Shown: positions 18,641-27,310, counted from the stretch's first letter. The stretch: 64,000 bases of DNA from Mesonia maritima (GCF_042433895.1 NZ_JBHLUA010000022.1:1-64000); one strand, 5' to 3'. Notes: a model not told the origin generated them from the sequence alone. A program made the numbers and translations.

Positions 18641-19273
18641 TTATGGAATATTTAAATATTTATGCGTTTGTAATGAAACTTTCCATTTCGGGTTTTGCAT
18701 TACATAATCGACAATAAGCGGAATGATTTTTTCGCGAACGCTCCATTCGGGTTGCAAATAGAGAATACAATCTTTATTAACTTTTGCAGCCTGTTCTTCA
18801 GCAAATTTAAAGTCGTGTTTATTAAAAATAATCACTTTTAGTTCATTCGCTTTTTCGTAAACTTCAGGTTGTGGTAGTTTTATTTTTTTTGGGGAAAGAC
18901 AAATCCAATCCCAAATTCCAGTGAGTTTATAAGCGCCGGAAGTTTCAATATGAATTTTCGCATTTTTTTCTTTTAAACGCGTCGTGATTTCAGTCATATC
19001 CCACGTAAGCGGTTCGCCACCGGTAATTACAACTGTATCACTATATTTTACCGCATTATCCACAATTTTTTCGGTAACCGTTGGCGGATGTTTATCGGCA
19101 TCCCAACTTTCTTTCACATCGCACCAATGGCAACCCACATCGCAACCGCCAATTCTAATAAAATAAGCCGCGGTTCCTTTATGAAAACCTTCGCCTTGAA
19201 TGGTGTAAAATTCTTCCATAAGCGGAAGCATTTTTCCTTCTTCAACCAGCTTCTCAATTTGTTCTTTCTTCAT
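18641..19273 (-). CDS. queE: 7-carboxy-7-deazaguanine synthase (radical SAM)
   Basis: Converts 6-carboxytetrahydropterin to 7-carboxy-7-deazaguanine in queuosine/preQ0 synthesis. It is a radical SAM enzyme with the CX3CX2C cluster C44-C48-C51 in 'GGCDVGCHWCDVKESWD', and 'ITGGEPLTW' is the SAM-binding GGE motif. The family also shows 'IETSGAYKL' and 'LSPKKIKLPQPEVY'. The ATG at 19273 gives 210 residues. A TTG at 19282 sits inside the -7 promoter box and is therefore unlikely as a start. FolE at 2.3 kb supplies the shared pterin precursor route. Confidence 0.95.
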   Translation of the reverse strand: MKKEQIEKLVEEGKMLPLMEEFYTIQGEGFHKGTAAYFIRIGGCDVGCHWCDVKESWDADKHPPTVTEKIVDNAVKYSDTVVITGGEPLTWDMTEITTRLKEKNAKIHIETSGAYKLTGIWDWICLSPKKIKLPQPEVYEKANELKVIIFNKHDFKFAEEQAAKVNKDCILYLQPEWSVREKIIPLIVDYVMQNPKWKVSLQTHKYLNIP

Positions 19274-19279
19274 AAGCTG

Positions 19280-19287
19280 CAAAGATA
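19280..19287 (-). promoter_or_regulatory. -7 box (TATCTTTG) directly at the queE start
   Basis: On the minus strand TATCTTTG ends only 6 bp before the ATG at 19273. Transcription starting a few bases downstream would give a leaderless or nearly leaderless mRNA. Confidence 0.5.
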
Positions 19288-19403
19288 GGTATTCAAAAAA
19301 AGACTTTAGACCTCTTCTATTATTTTTTAAACTTTCTTAAAAAGATAAATTTATTTCTGCAAGCGCTCAACTATTCCTATTTTTACCAAAAATATCCCGA
19401 ATC

Positions 19404-19961
19404 ATGAAAAAAGTAGTTTTATCATTATTTTCCCTTTCGTTATTAATCGCCAGTTGTTCTTCTGAAGAAAAGACCGATCCGTTTGCAATTACCAATACCA
19501 ATGTCGGTTTATTAACTAAAGAAGTTCAAGTTAGAAAATTAGACTCTGTTTTCGTCAATGATTCTATTGTAAAAACAAGTGGTCAAGAAGGATTTAACGC
19601 TGGTAGCGAAATTTATATTTTCGATAAAAAAGGCAAAGAAATGTTATTATTAGACCCTGTACAAAGTTTTGATAGTACAAGTACAATTGCTAATATTCAG
19701 GTGAAAGATCCACGTTTTAAAACTGCAAAAGGTTTAAATTCTGAAAGTACATTTAAAGACATTACCCAGAATTATAAAATTTCCCGCATTGAAAATACGC
19801 TTAGAACTGCAGTAATTTTTATTGATGAAATTAACGCTTACGTCACTATCGACAAAGAAAATATTTCGGGAGACGCGCGTTACAATACCGATGTGAAAAT
19901 TGAACCTTCACAAATTCCAGACGATGCGAAAATTAAGCATTTCTGGATCGGCTGGAAATAA
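19404..19961 (+). CDS. Lipoprotein of unknown function
   Basis: A protein of 185 residues with a clear lipobox, 'LLIASC' (Cys18), then SSEEKTDPF. The mature part has short beta-rich segments, for example 'VGLLTKEVQVRKLDSVF', 'EIYIFDKKGKEMLLLDP' and 'TAVIFIDEINAYVTIDKENI', and ends in 'IKHFWIGWK'. I recognise no family; similar lipoproteins are common in Flavobacteriaceae. It is followed 40 bp later by the lipoprotein pyrophosphatase gene on the same strand, so they may form a two-gene unit. Confidence 0.8.
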   Translation: MKKVVLSLFSLSLLIASCSSEEKTDPFAITNTNVGLLTKEVQVRKLDSVFVNDSIVKTSGQEGFNAGSEIYIFDKKGKEMLLLDPVQSFDSTSTIANIQVKDPRFKTAKGLNSESTFKDITQNYKISRIENTLRTAVIFIDEINAYVTIDKENISGDARYNTDVKIEPSQIPDDAKIKHFWIGWK

Positions 19962-20001
19962 TTTAAAATCATCTAAAAAATATTTACTTTAAAAATTTTA
20001 T

Positions 20002-20625
20002 ATGCTGAAAAATTTTCTGTTATGTCTTTTGGCAAGTTCCATCTTGTGCGCTTGCCAAGAAAAGCAAAACGAAAAAGAAGTAGCGAAAAAAATTGATTAT
20101 TACAATCTTCCTACCTTTTCTAAAAACAATGCTTTACAAGCTGTAGTAGAAATTCCTGCAGGAACAAACCATAAAATTGAATATCATCCTGAAGAAAAAA
20201 AATTTGAAGTCGATAGCACAGACGGAAAACCGAGAATAATTAATTTTCTTCCCTATTTTGGTAATTACGGTTTTGTTCCTTCCACATTTTCAGATCCAAA
20301 AAAAGGAGGCGATGGCGATGCGCTAGATATTTTTGTACTTTCTGAAACCGAACCTAGCGGAAGCGTTTTAGAAGTAATTCCTATTGCGCTCGTAAGATTA
20401 ATAGACGAAGGCGAAAGCGATTATAAAATTATTGCCGTTCCTTATGATAAGTCTAAGCGGATTATTCAGGTTGAAAATTTCCATGAATTTTCGCTTAATT
20501 ATCCTGAAATTAGAAAAATGATTAACACGTGGTTGTTACATTACGACCCGAACGATAAAATTGTTATAAAAAGTTGGGGCGGAGAAAATGCCGCAAAAAA
20601 AGAAATTGAACGCTGGAAGAAATAA
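20002..20625 (+). CDS. Lipoprotein-type inorganic pyrophosphatase (family I)
   Basis: Hydrolyses pyrophosphate to two phosphates. The 207 residues show a family I fold with 'VVEIPAGTNHKIEY', 'LPYFGNYGFVPST', the metal motif 'GDGDALDIFVL' (usually DGDPxDxL) and 'LIDEGESDYKIIAVP'. Unlike the usual cytosolic enzyme, it begins with a signal peptide and lipobox 'ILCAC' (Cys18), predicting a membrane-anchored form in the periplasm or on the surface. It could scavenge phosphate from extracellular pyrophosphate. Catalytic Asp, Lys and Tyr positions appear intact. It shares a strand with the preceding lipoprotein gene. Confidence 0.92.
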   Translation: MLKNFLLCLLASSILCACQEKQNEKEVAKKIDYYNLPTFSKNNALQAVVEIPAGTNHKIEYHPEEKKFEVDSTDGKPRIINFLPYFGNYGFVPSTFSDPKKGGDGDALDIFVLSETEPSGSVLEVIPIALVRLIDEGESDYKIIAVPYDKSKRIIQVENFHEFSLNYPEIRKMINTWLLHYDPNDKIVIKSWGGENAAKKEIERWKK

Positions 20626-20710
20626 GCAAATCTTCTTTAGAAAATGTTAATCTTTATAGCGCTTCCTTCAGTTCTAAGTATCTTTAATCACTAACCAAAA
20701 AATTATAACA

Positions 20711-20893
20711 ATGATAAAAATAGTTGGAATTGTACTTACCGTCGCCGGAATGATTAGTCTTGTTTTAGGAATTTTTGGAATTTTCGGAAGCATAAATATT
20801 CCTGGTGCTTGGCCATTTGCCATTGTCGGTTTAATTTTCTTTCTATCAGGAATTGGAATTATAAAACGGAAAAAAGACACCGATGAAGTCTAG
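20711..20893 (+). CDS. Small two-helix membrane protein
   Basis: It has 60 residues with two hydrophobic helices ('IVGIVLTVAGMISLVLGIFGIF' split, and 'WPFAIVGLIFFLSGIGII') and a basic-acidic tail KRKKDTDEV. It is unrecognised, but the compact membrane pattern, the ATG and a TATCTTTA -7-like box at 20679-20686 support a real gene. The next gene starts 11 bp after its stop, suggesting cotranscription with the alpha/beta hydrolase. Confidence 0.7.
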   Translation: MIKIVGIVLTVAGMISLVLGIFGIFGSINIPGAWPFAIVGLIFFLSGIGIIKRKKDTDEV

Positions 20894-20904
20894 TTTACTT
20901 CACT

Positions 20905-21741
20905 ATGAAGAAAAAATTTAAGAAGTACCTCCCTAAAATAATAGGCGTTCAAATAAATTCGTTGCATTTGGTAAAACCCAAAAAAGCAACCCAAAAAACA
21001 TTTTATCTTTTCTGTTCTCCAAGACGAGGAAAAGTAAAACCCGAACAAGCACCATTTTTAAATCAAGCCAAATCTTTTACAGTTCGCCATAAAGAACTGG
21101 AATTACAAACGTATCATTGGCAAGGAAAAGGAAAAACGGTTTTGTTGGTTCACGGCTGGGAAAGTAATTCTCATCGGTGGAAATCACTGATAGAAGAATT
21201 ACAAGCAAAAGATTATAATATTTTCGCCTTCGATGCGCCAGCTCATGGTTATTCTGAAGGTTCTTATATTCACGTTCCTTTATATAGCGAATGTTTAAGC
21301 ACAATGATTAAAAATGTTGAACCGGCTTATATTGTTGGTCACAGTATTGGTGCGATGACAACAGTATTCAATCAGCATACAAGTGAAGTAGAAATTGAAA
21401 AACTTGTACTTTTAGGTCCGCCCTCTGAATTAACTGAAATTATGAGCGATTTTCAACGCATATTGAGTTTAAAACCGCGCGTAATGAACGATCTCGAAAA
21501 TTATTTTCAAGAAAAAATAGGCTATCGTTTTCAAGAATTTTCAATCGCGAAGTTTGCTGAAAAATTATCGACTAAAGGTTTATTAATTCATGATATTTAC
21601 GATAAAATTGCACCTATTTCCGCTTCGGAAGCAATTCATAAAAACTGGAAAAATTCAGAATTATTAAAAACAGAAGGCGCCGGACATTCATTAAATAACT
21701 CAGCGATTAATTCAGCAATTATTCAGTATTTAAACAATTAA
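20905..21741 (+). CDS. Alpha/beta hydrolase
   Basis: A cytosolic serine hydrolase of 278 residues with unknown substrate. The oxyanion segment is 'LLVHGWESNSHRW' (about 81-92), the nucleophile elbow is 'VGHSIGAM' with Ser147, and a late 'GLLIHDIYDKIAP' Asp and 'GAGHSLNN' His complete the triad. It ends 6 bp before rluF. Its closest relatives by pattern are small esterase or lysophospholipase-like proteins. Confidence 0.9.
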   Translation: MKKKFKKYLPKIIGVQINSLHLVKPKKATQKTFYLFCSPRRGKVKPEQAPFLNQAKSFTVRHKELELQTYHWQGKGKTVLLVHGWESNSHRWKSLIEELQAKDYNIFAFDAPAHGYSEGSYIHVPLYSECLSTMIKNVEPAYIVGHSIGAMTTVFNQHTSEVEIEKLVLLGPPSELTEIMSDFQRILSLKPRVMNDLENYFQEKIGYRFQEFSIAKFAEKLSTKGLLIHDIYDKIAPISASEAIHKNWKNSELLKTEGAGHSLNNSAINSAIIQYLNN

Positions 21742-21747
21742 TAGTTT

Positions 21748-22566
21748 ATGGGAAATCAAACTCCAACCCGAATCAATAAATTTTTAAGTGAAGTTGGCTT
21801 CTGTTCCAGAAGAAAAGCCGATAAACTTATTGAAGAAGGAAGAGTAACCATAAATGGAAAAATCCCCGAAATGGGAACAAAAATAACTTCGGAAGATGAA
21901 GTTTGCGTGGACGGAAAACCTATTTCAGAAAAAAAAGAGCCGCACGTTTATTTAGCTTTTAATAAACCTGTAGGAATTGTTTGCACAACAGACACTCGCG
22001 TAGAGAAAGACAATATTATAGATTATATAAATTACCACAAGAGAGTTTTCCCTATTGGAAGATTAGATAAACCGAGCGAGGGTTTAATTTTATTAACCGA
22101 CGATGGCGATATTGTAAATAAAATTTTACGAGCACGTAACAATCATGAAAAGGAATATTTGGTAAAAGTAAACAGACCGGTAACGATAGATTTTGTAAAA
22201 AAAATGAGTTCCGGCGTCCCTATTTTAGATACCGTAACGCGTGAATGCGAAGTAAAAAAGACTGGAAACAATACATTTAAAATTATTCTTACCCAAGGCT
22301 TAAACCGCCAAATTAGAAGAATGTGCGAATATTTAGGTTATGAAGTTGTTCAGCTAAAACGCGTTCGTATTATGAATATAAATTTAGATCTTCCGGCAGG
22401 TGAATATAGAGAATTAACTTCAACAGAGTTTAGTGAACTCAACAAACTTATCGGGAATTCAAGCAAAACGGAAGAAGCTTCAACCAGCTCAAAATCAAAC
22501 ACCTCAACCACTGAACAGAAAAAATTTCAGCCAAAGAATAGAAAACGCGGCAGATCAAAATCCTAA
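21748..22566 (+). CDS. rluF: 23S rRNA pseudouridine synthase RluF
   Basis: Makes pseudouridine in 23S rRNA (U2604 in E. coli). The 272 residues have an N-terminal S4 RNA-binding domain ('RINKFLSEVGFCSRRKADKL'), catalytic Asp107 in 'GRLDKPSEGLILLTDDG' and the family block 'GLNRQIRRMCEYLGYEV'. The length and the block 'RAR.NHEKEYLVKV' favour RluF over RluB. A basic low-complexity tail rich in Ser, Thr and Lys (about 240-272) follows, as in other RluF proteins. It lies 6 bp after the hydrolase gene. Confidence 0.9.
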   Translation: MGNQTPTRINKFLSEVGFCSRRKADKLIEEGRVTINGKIPEMGTKITSEDEVCVDGKPISEKKEPHVYLAFNKPVGIVCTTDTRVEKDNIIDYINYHKRVFPIGRLDKPSEGLILLTDDGDIVNKILRARNNHEKEYLVKVNRPVTIDFVKKMSSGVPILDTVTRECEVKKTGNNTFKIILTQGLNRQIRRMCEYLGYEVVQLKRVRIMNINLDLPAGEYRELTSTEFSELNKLIGNSSKTEEASTSSKSNTSTTEQKKFQPKNRKRGRSKS

Positions 22567-22617
22567 CATTTTTTTATAAAATTTATAAGTTAATCTTGGT
22601 AACTTTAGAGAAAAAAG

Positions 22618-22857
22618 ATGGAAAAGCCAAGAATTAAAAACGAAGATCAATACGAAGCTTTACGCGACAAAGGTTATAGTAAAGAAAAAGCTGCACGAAT
22701 TGCCAATACTGAAGATGCCGGCAAAAAAGGCGGAAAAGCACACAAATATGAAGAATGGAGTAAAGATCAACTTTACGATCAAGCGCAAAAAGTTGGTATT
22801 GAAGGAAGATCGAAAATGACAAAAAAAGAACTGATTGAAGCCTTACGAAATAATTAA
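22618..22857 (+). CDS. Small Rho_N/SAP-like protein
   Basis: It has 79 residues, a high content of Lys, Glu and Ala, and no signal peptide. The N-terminal half ('NEDQYEALRDKGYSKEKAARIAN', broken by 'EDAGKKGGKAHKYEEW') resembles a small conserved domain of unknown function. The C-terminal half 'WSKDQLYDQAQKVGIEGR.KMTKKELIEAL' is like the Rho N-terminal/SAP helix-extended-loop-helix, suggesting nucleic-acid binding. Its stop codon directly abuts the next ATG. Confidence 0.82.
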   Translation: MEKPRIKNEDQYEALRDKGYSKEKAARIANTEDAGKKGGKAHKYEEWSKDQLYDQAQKVGIEGRSKMTKKELIEALRNN

Positions 22858-23280
22858 ATGAAAAATTTACAACCATTTCACTTAGCAATTCCGGTGCATG
22901 ATTTAAATGAAGCGAGAGTTTTCTATGGCGAAGTTTTGGGTTTAACTGAAGGAAGAAGTAGTGAAAAATGGGTTGACTTTAATTTTTACGGACATCAATT
23001 TGTAATTCACGAAACCCAAGAACCTATAGCAAAAATTACACCCAACAATGTGGATGGAAAATCGGTTCCAATTCCACATTTTGGGGTTGTACTTTTATGG
23101 AATGATTTTCATTCATTAGCAGAAAAACTTCAACAAAAAAAAATAAAGTTCGAAATTTCGCCTTACATTCGGTTTAAGGGAAAACCAGGCGAACAAGCTA
23201 CGATGTTTTTTTATGACCCGAGTCATAATGCATTAGAGTTTAAAGCTTTTCGAGATCCAGAACAACTCTTTGCAAACTAA
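22858..23280 (+). CDS. VOC family (glyoxalase-fold) protein
   Basis: The 140 residues form two beta-alpha-beta-beta-beta halves. 'FHLAIPVHDLNEARVFYGEVLGL' and 'WVDFNFYGHQFVIH' form the first, and 'HFGVVLLWNDFHSLAEKLQ' and 'FFYDPSHNALEFKAF' form the second. His and Glu positions fit a metal-binding glyoxalase, dioxygenase or resistance-protein fold, but the substrate cannot be told. It starts right after the previous stop (TAAATG). Confidence 0.9.
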   Translation: MKNLQPFHLAIPVHDLNEARVFYGEVLGLTEGRSSEKWVDFNFYGHQFVIHETQEPIAKITPNNVDGKSVPIPHFGVVLLWNDFHSLAEKLQQKKIKFEISPYIRFKGKPGEQATMFFYDPSHNALEFKAFRDPEQLFAN

Positions 23281-23285
23281 AATTT

Positions 23286-24314
23286 ATGAGAAGAATTCCA
23301 CCTTCGTTAGTAAGACAACTTTTTATATTGTTGTTAATTCTATTATTTGGTGTTTTAATTTTTAAGGAGATGACACCTTACCTAACCGGGGTTTTAGGAG
23401 CGGTAACGTTTTACGTACTTTTTAAAAACTGGATGGTTAAATTGTTAAATCGAGGTTGGAATCAAGATTTAGCGGCTAGTGTTCTCATGGCAATTTCATT
23501 TATAGGAATTTTAGTTCCCATTACCGGAATTGTGCTTTTATTGAGTTCTAAAATCGGAAAAGCAGTTAATAATTCTGAACGTGTAGTAAAAGCTATAAAA
23601 ACCCAAATAAATGATTTAGAACATTCATTCGGGTATGAAATTAGCGGTCAAATTGATACAGGACAAATTACAAATTGGGTTTCTGATAATTTAAAAAATT
23701 TAGCTGGAGGAACTTTTGATGCTTTTATTGCTATAGGAATTATGTATTTCATGTTGTATTACATGTTAACCAACCGAAGACAATTGCGAGAATCGCTAGA
23801 AGAATATATTCCTTTAAATCATGATAATTTATTTTTAATAGGAAAAGAAAGCCGCTCGATGGTAAAAGCAAACGCTGTCGGAATTCCATTAGTCGCATTA
23901 TGTCAAGGAATAATTGCGCTTATCGGGTTTTTAATTTTTGGAGTTCCAGATCCGTTTTTCTGGTTTGTGATTACCACAATTGGTTCTATGATTCCATTTA
24001 TAGGAACCGCTTTAGGAATTATTCCGGTAACAATCTTGCTATTTGCACAAGGTCACAACTGGAATGCTATAGCAATTTTAATTTACGGAACAGTGGTTGT
24101 AGGTTCTACCGATAATATTATTAGATTGTATGTTTTAAAAAGATTAAGTAATGTTCATCCTTTAATAACTTTATTCGGGGTCGTGGTTGGCGTTCCTCTT
24201 TTTGGTTTTATAGGATTAATTTTTGGACCATTACTAATTTCCTTATTTTTATTAATCGTAAAAATTTATAAAAAAGAATACGGAAAGGAAGTGCAAGATG
24301 AAGAAAAACTTTAA
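23286..24314 (+). CDS. AI-2E family transporter/permease
   Basis: An inner-membrane protein of 342 residues with about eight hydrophobic helices and a soluble region between helices 3 and 4. The C-terminal family block is 'LFGVVVGVPLFGFIGLIFGPLLISLFLL', preceded by 'PFFWFVITTIGSMIPFIGTALGIIP'. Members export autoinducer-2 or act as ion antiporters; the exact substrate cannot be inferred. It overlaps the following DUF1232 gene by 17 bp. Confidence 0.92.
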   Translation: MRRIPPSLVRQLFILLLILLFGVLIFKEMTPYLTGVLGAVTFYVLFKNWMVKLLNRGWNQDLAASVLMAISFIGILVPITGIVLLLSSKIGKAVNNSERVVKAIKTQINDLEHSFGYEISGQIDTGQITNWVSDNLKNLAGGTFDAFIAIGIMYFMLYYMLTNRRQLRESLEEYIPLNHDNLFLIGKESRSMVKANAVGIPLVALCQGIIALIGFLIFGVPDPFFWFVITTIGSMIPFIGTALGIIPVTILLFAQGHNWNAIAILIYGTVVVGSTDNIIRLYVLKRLSNVHPLITLFGVVVGVPLFGFIGLIFGPLLISLFLLIVKIYKKEYGKEVQDEEKL

Positions 24315-24729
24315 AGAGAAATTTATGCTATTCAACAAGAAAAATAAAAAAATAGATGAAGATTATGTTCGCGAAGAAGCGAGCAAAACTTCACAAGAAG
24401 ACTTAGATCAGGTAATTGGTCACGAAGAAGAAATTGAAGATAAAATTCAGCATTCAGGAATGTTGGAAAAATATGCCGAACTCGGAAAACTGATGTTAAG
24501 CATGTTGAAAGATTACAAAAGAGGAATTTATAAAAACGTGCCTTGGTTTACTATCGCATCTATTGTTTTTGCCTTATTATATGTAATTAATCCGCTTGAT
24601 TTAATTCCGGATTTTATTCCCGGTTTAGGTTATATAGACGATTTAAGCGTTTTAAGTATAGGAATGCGCTTTATAGAAACCGATCTTCATAATTATTTAG
24701 ATTGGAAACTCGAAGAAGCAGATGAATAA
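24298..24729 (+). CDS. DUF1232 (YkvA-like) membrane protein
   Basis: It has 143 residues. An acidic N-terminal part (about 1-60) precedes the DUF1232 domain, seen in 'ALLYVINPLDLIPDFIPGLGYIDDLSVLSIGMR' (split by its own turns). One membrane segment with a hairpin is likely. It overlaps the AI-2E gene by 17 bp, so it is coupled. An alternative ATG nine codons later (24325, MLFNKK) is possible. Function is unknown. Confidence 0.88.
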   Translation: MKKNFKEKFMLFNKKNKKIDEDYVREEASKTSQEDLDQVIGHEEEIEDKIQHSGMLEKYAELGKLMLSMLKDYKRGIYKNVPWFTIASIVFALLYVINPLDLIPDFIPGLGYIDDLSVLSIGMRFIETDLHNYLDWKLEEADE

Positions 24730-24734
24730 TTAAT

Positions 24735-24765
24735 AAAAAAGGAAAGCGAAATGCTTTCCTTTTTT
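24735..24765. terminator. Bidirectional terminator after the DUF1232 gene and folD
   Basis: AAAAAAGGAAAGC (24735-24747) pairs with GCTTTCCTTTTTT (24753-24765) around a GAAAT loop. Convergent genes flank it. Confidence 0.9.
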
Positions 24766-24795
24766 TATGCTTTTATTTTACTGAATAAAAATAAA

Positions 24796-25683
24796 TCACT
24801 TCATTCTTTTTTGGTGGCGTTCTCTCGCTAATAATGTATTTTTAAGCAACATAGAAATTGTCATTGGTCCTACTCCACCGGGAACCGGAGTTAAATAAGA
24901 CGCTTTTTTCTTTACGTTATCAAAATCTACATCACCAGTAATTACATAACCTTTTTCAGTAGAATCATCGGGAACTCGAGTAATTCCTACATCAATAACT
25001 ACCGCATCATCTTTTATCATTTCAGCTTTTAAGAAATGAGGGATTCCTACTGCAATAATTATAATATCGGCTTGAGAAGTTATTTGTGTAATATTTTTGG
25101 TGTATTTGTGGGTCAACGTAACAGTAGAATTTCCAGGAAAACCACTTCTTCCCATTAAAATACTCATTGGTCTTCCTACAATATGACTTCTACCAATTAC
25201 AACAGTATGCTTTCCTTTTGTAGGAATATCATAACGTTCTAGTAATTCTAAAATTCCAAACGGCGTTGCCGGAATAAATGAAGTCATATCTAATGACATT
25301 TTTCCAAAATTTGTAGGATGAAAACCATCTACATCTTTATCGGGATCGATTGCCATTAAAATTTTTTGCGTATCGATTTGTGGTGGTAACGGAAGCTGAA
25401 CAATAAATCCGTCGATAGACTCATCGTTATTTAACTGTTCAATTTTATCGAGCAGTTCTAACTCGCTACTAGTAGCCGACATTCTAATAAGTGTAGATTC
25501 AAAACCTACGCGTTTACAAGCTTTTACTTTGCTATTCACGTAAGTCATACTTGCACCGTCATTTCCTACGATAATTGCAGCAAGATGAGGAACTTTTTCT
25601 CCTCTCGCTTGCATTTTTTTTACTTCTTCAGCAATTTCATCTTTAATGTCGTTGCTAACTTTTTTTCCGTCTAATATTGTCAT
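24796..25683 (-). CDS. folD: Methylenetetrahydrofolate dehydrogenase/cyclohydrolase
   Basis: Bifunctional one-carbon enzyme of 295 residues. Substrate motifs are 'TYVNSKVKACKRVGF' (catalytic Lys) and 'DGFIVQLPLPPQID', and 'DPDKDVDGFHPTN' follows. The NADP-binding part has 'VVIGRSHIVGRPMSILM' and the C-terminus 'YLTPVPGGVGPMTISMLLKNT'. It lies downstream of ffh with a weak hairpin between, so it is probably partly cotranscribed. Confidence 0.97.
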   Translation of the reverse strand: MTILDGKKVSNDIKDEIAEEVKKMQARGEKVPHLAAIIVGNDGASMTYVNSKVKACKRVGFESTLIRMSATSSELELLDKIEQLNNDESIDGFIVQLPLPPQIDTQKILMAIDPDKDVDGFHPTNFGKMSLDMTSFIPATPFGILELLERYDIPTKGKHTVVIGRSHIVGRPMSILMGRSGFPGNSTVTLTHKYTKNITQITSQADIIIIAVGIPHFLKAEMIKDDAVVIDVGITRVPDDSTEKGYVITGDVDFDNVKKKASYLTPVPGGVGPMTISMLLKNTLLARERHQKRMK

Positions 25684-25697
25684 TGTATAAATTTTAA

Positions 25698-25725
25698 AGG
25701 GTTAAAACTTTTACGCTTTAACCCT
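25698..25725 (-). terminator. Weak hairpin between ffh and folD
   Basis: AGGGTTAAA (25698-25706) pairs with TTTAACCCT (25717-25725). The U-run on the minus strand is short and interrupted, so attenuation is more likely than full termination. Confidence 0.5.
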
Positions 25726-25736
25726 CTTGCAATCAT

Positions 25737-27065
25737 TTATTTCATTCCTTTCATCATTTGCATCATTTTCTTTCCCCCGCCACCTTGCATCATCTTCATC
25801 ATTTTGCCCATTTGGTCAAATTGTTTTAGCAATTGATTTACTTCGGTTACTGAAGTTCCTGAACCTTTTCCGATTCTTTTTTTACGACTCGCGTTAATCA
25901 CTGATGGTTTTTGGCGTTCTTCCGGCGTCATGGAGTGAATAATGGCTTCAATATGTTTAAAGGCATCATCATCAATATCCATATTTTTCAGCATTTTTCC
26001 AGCACCAGGAATCATTCCCATTAAATCTTTCATATTTCCCATCTTCTTCACTTGCTGAATTTGATTTAGGAAATCATCAAAACCGAACTGATTTTTCGCA
26101 ATTTTCTTCTGAAGTTTTCTGGCTTCTTCTTCATCGTATTGTTCTTGCGCTCTTTCAACTAAAGAGACAACATCTCCCATTCCAAGAATACGATCTGCCA
26201 TACGAGATGGATAGAAAACATCAATAGCTTCCATTTTTTCTCCCGTACCAATAAATTTAATTGGTTTATTTACAACCGATTTAATTGAAATTGCAGCACC
26301 ACCGCGCGTATCACCATCTAATTTTGTAAGAATAACACCGTCGAAATTTAAAACATCGTTAAATGCTTTTGCCGTATTTACCGCATCTTGACCCGTCATA
26401 GAATCCACCACGAATAAAGTTTCCTCCGGTTTTATAGCGGTATGAATATTTGAGATTTCGGTCATCATCGCTTCATCTACAGCTAAACGACCGGCGGTAT
26501 CAATAATCACCACATTAAAACCATTTTCTTTTGCATACGAAATGGCTTTTTCTGAAATATCTACCGGATTCTTATTTTCTTTATCTGAAAAAACTTTCAC
26601 TCCAATTTGATCACCAACTACATGTAACTGATCTATCGCTGCAGGACGGTAAACATCACAAGCGACTAAAAGTGGTTTTTTGGTTTTCTTATTTTTTAAG
26701 TAATTGGCTAATTTTCCCGAAAAAGTAGTTTTACCACTACCTTGTAAACCGGACATTAAAATAACACTAGGATTTCCTGAAAGGTTTATTCCTTCAGCAT
26801 CGCCGCCCATTAATTCAGTAAGCTCGTCTTTTACAAGCTTCACCATCATTTGGCCGGGTTTCAAGCTTTTTAAAACATCTTGTCCTAAGGCTTTTTTCTT
26901 AACCGTATTGGTAAAATCTTTTGCAATTTTATAGTTAACATCGGCATCTACTAAGGCTCTTCTTACTTCCTTTAGTGTTTCAGCAACATTTACTTCGGTT
27001 ATTTGCCCGTGTCCTTTTAAGACATGAAAGGCTTTATCTAGCTTATCACTTAAATTATCAAACAT
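25737..27065 (-). CDS. ffh: Signal recognition particle protein Ffh
   Basis: SRP54 GTPase that targets nascent membrane proteins to FtsY and SecYEG. The N domain begins MFDNLSDKLDKAFHVLKG. The G domain has 'LMSGLQGSGKTTFSGKLA', 'DVYRPAAIDQL', 'IIDTAGRL' and 'LTKLDGDTRGGAA', and the methionine-rich M domain ends in MMQMMKGMK. The ATG at 27065 gives 442 residues. A longer frame exists upstream but reads into the promoter. A TAACTTTG box lies 27 bp upstream. Confidence 0.97.
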   Translation of the reverse strand: MFDNLSDKLDKAFHVLKGHGQITEVNVAETLKEVRRALVDADVNYKIAKDFTNTVKKKALGQDVLKSLKPGQMMVKLVKDELTELMGGDAEGINLSGNPSVILMSGLQGSGKTTFSGKLANYLKNKKTKKPLLVACDVYRPAAIDQLHVVGDQIGVKVFSDKENKNPVDISEKAISYAKENGFNVVIIDTAGRLAVDEAMMTEISNIHTAIKPEETLFVVDSMTGQDAVNTAKAFNDVLNFDGVILTKLDGDTRGGAAISIKSVVNKPIKFIGTGEKMEAIDVFYPSRMADRILGMGDVVSLVERAQEQYDEEEARKLQKKIAKNQFGFDDFLNQIQQVKKMGNMKDLMGMIPGAGKMLKNMDIDDDAFKHIEAIIHSMTPEERQKPSVINASRKKRIGKGSGTSVTEVNQLLKQFDQMGKMMKMMQGGGGKKMMQMMKGMK

Positions 27066-27092
27066 AGTCTTTCGTCTGTTTTTTGAGAATTG

Positions 27093-27100
27093 CAAAGTTA
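27093..27100 (-). promoter_or_regulatory. -7 box of ffh (TAACTTTG)
   Basis: On the minus strand TAACTTTG matches TAnnTTTG, 27 bp before the ATG at 27065. This also argues against the longer upstream frame as coding. Confidence 0.55.
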
Positions 27101-27229
27101 ACAATTTGATTGCTAACATTAAAAAGTTAATGATGCAAAAAAATGATTTTAAAACTGAATATTTTTACTAAAAAATTAAATTTTAAAATACTGAATTACA
27201 AACAATTAAAACTTTATCTAGTTAAATTC

Positions 27230-27269
27230 TATAATGTGTGTAACATTTTTTTGCATTCTTACGTATAAT
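27230..27269 (+). promoter_or_regulatory. Possible rpoD promoter region with two TATAAT boxes
   Basis: TATAAT occurs at 27230-27235 and 27264-27269, within the AT-rich leader of rpoD. No clean TAnnTTTG box is seen here. Assignment is tentative because TATAAT is not the usual Bacteroidetes -7 sequence and arises easily in AT-rich DNA. Confidence 0.3.
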
Positions 27270-27298
27270 AACATATAACTCTTTTATCATTAAATTTC

Positions 27299-27304
27299 AG
27301 GAGA
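27299..27304 (+). promoter_or_regulatory. Shine-Dalgarno-like AGGAGA before rpoD
   Basis: AGGAGA sits 6 bp before the ATG at 27311. Strong Shine-Dalgarno sites are rare in Bacteroidetes, and no other gene examined in this window has such a clear one. It supports the chosen start. Confidence 0.6.
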
Positions 27305-27310
27305 AACTCA

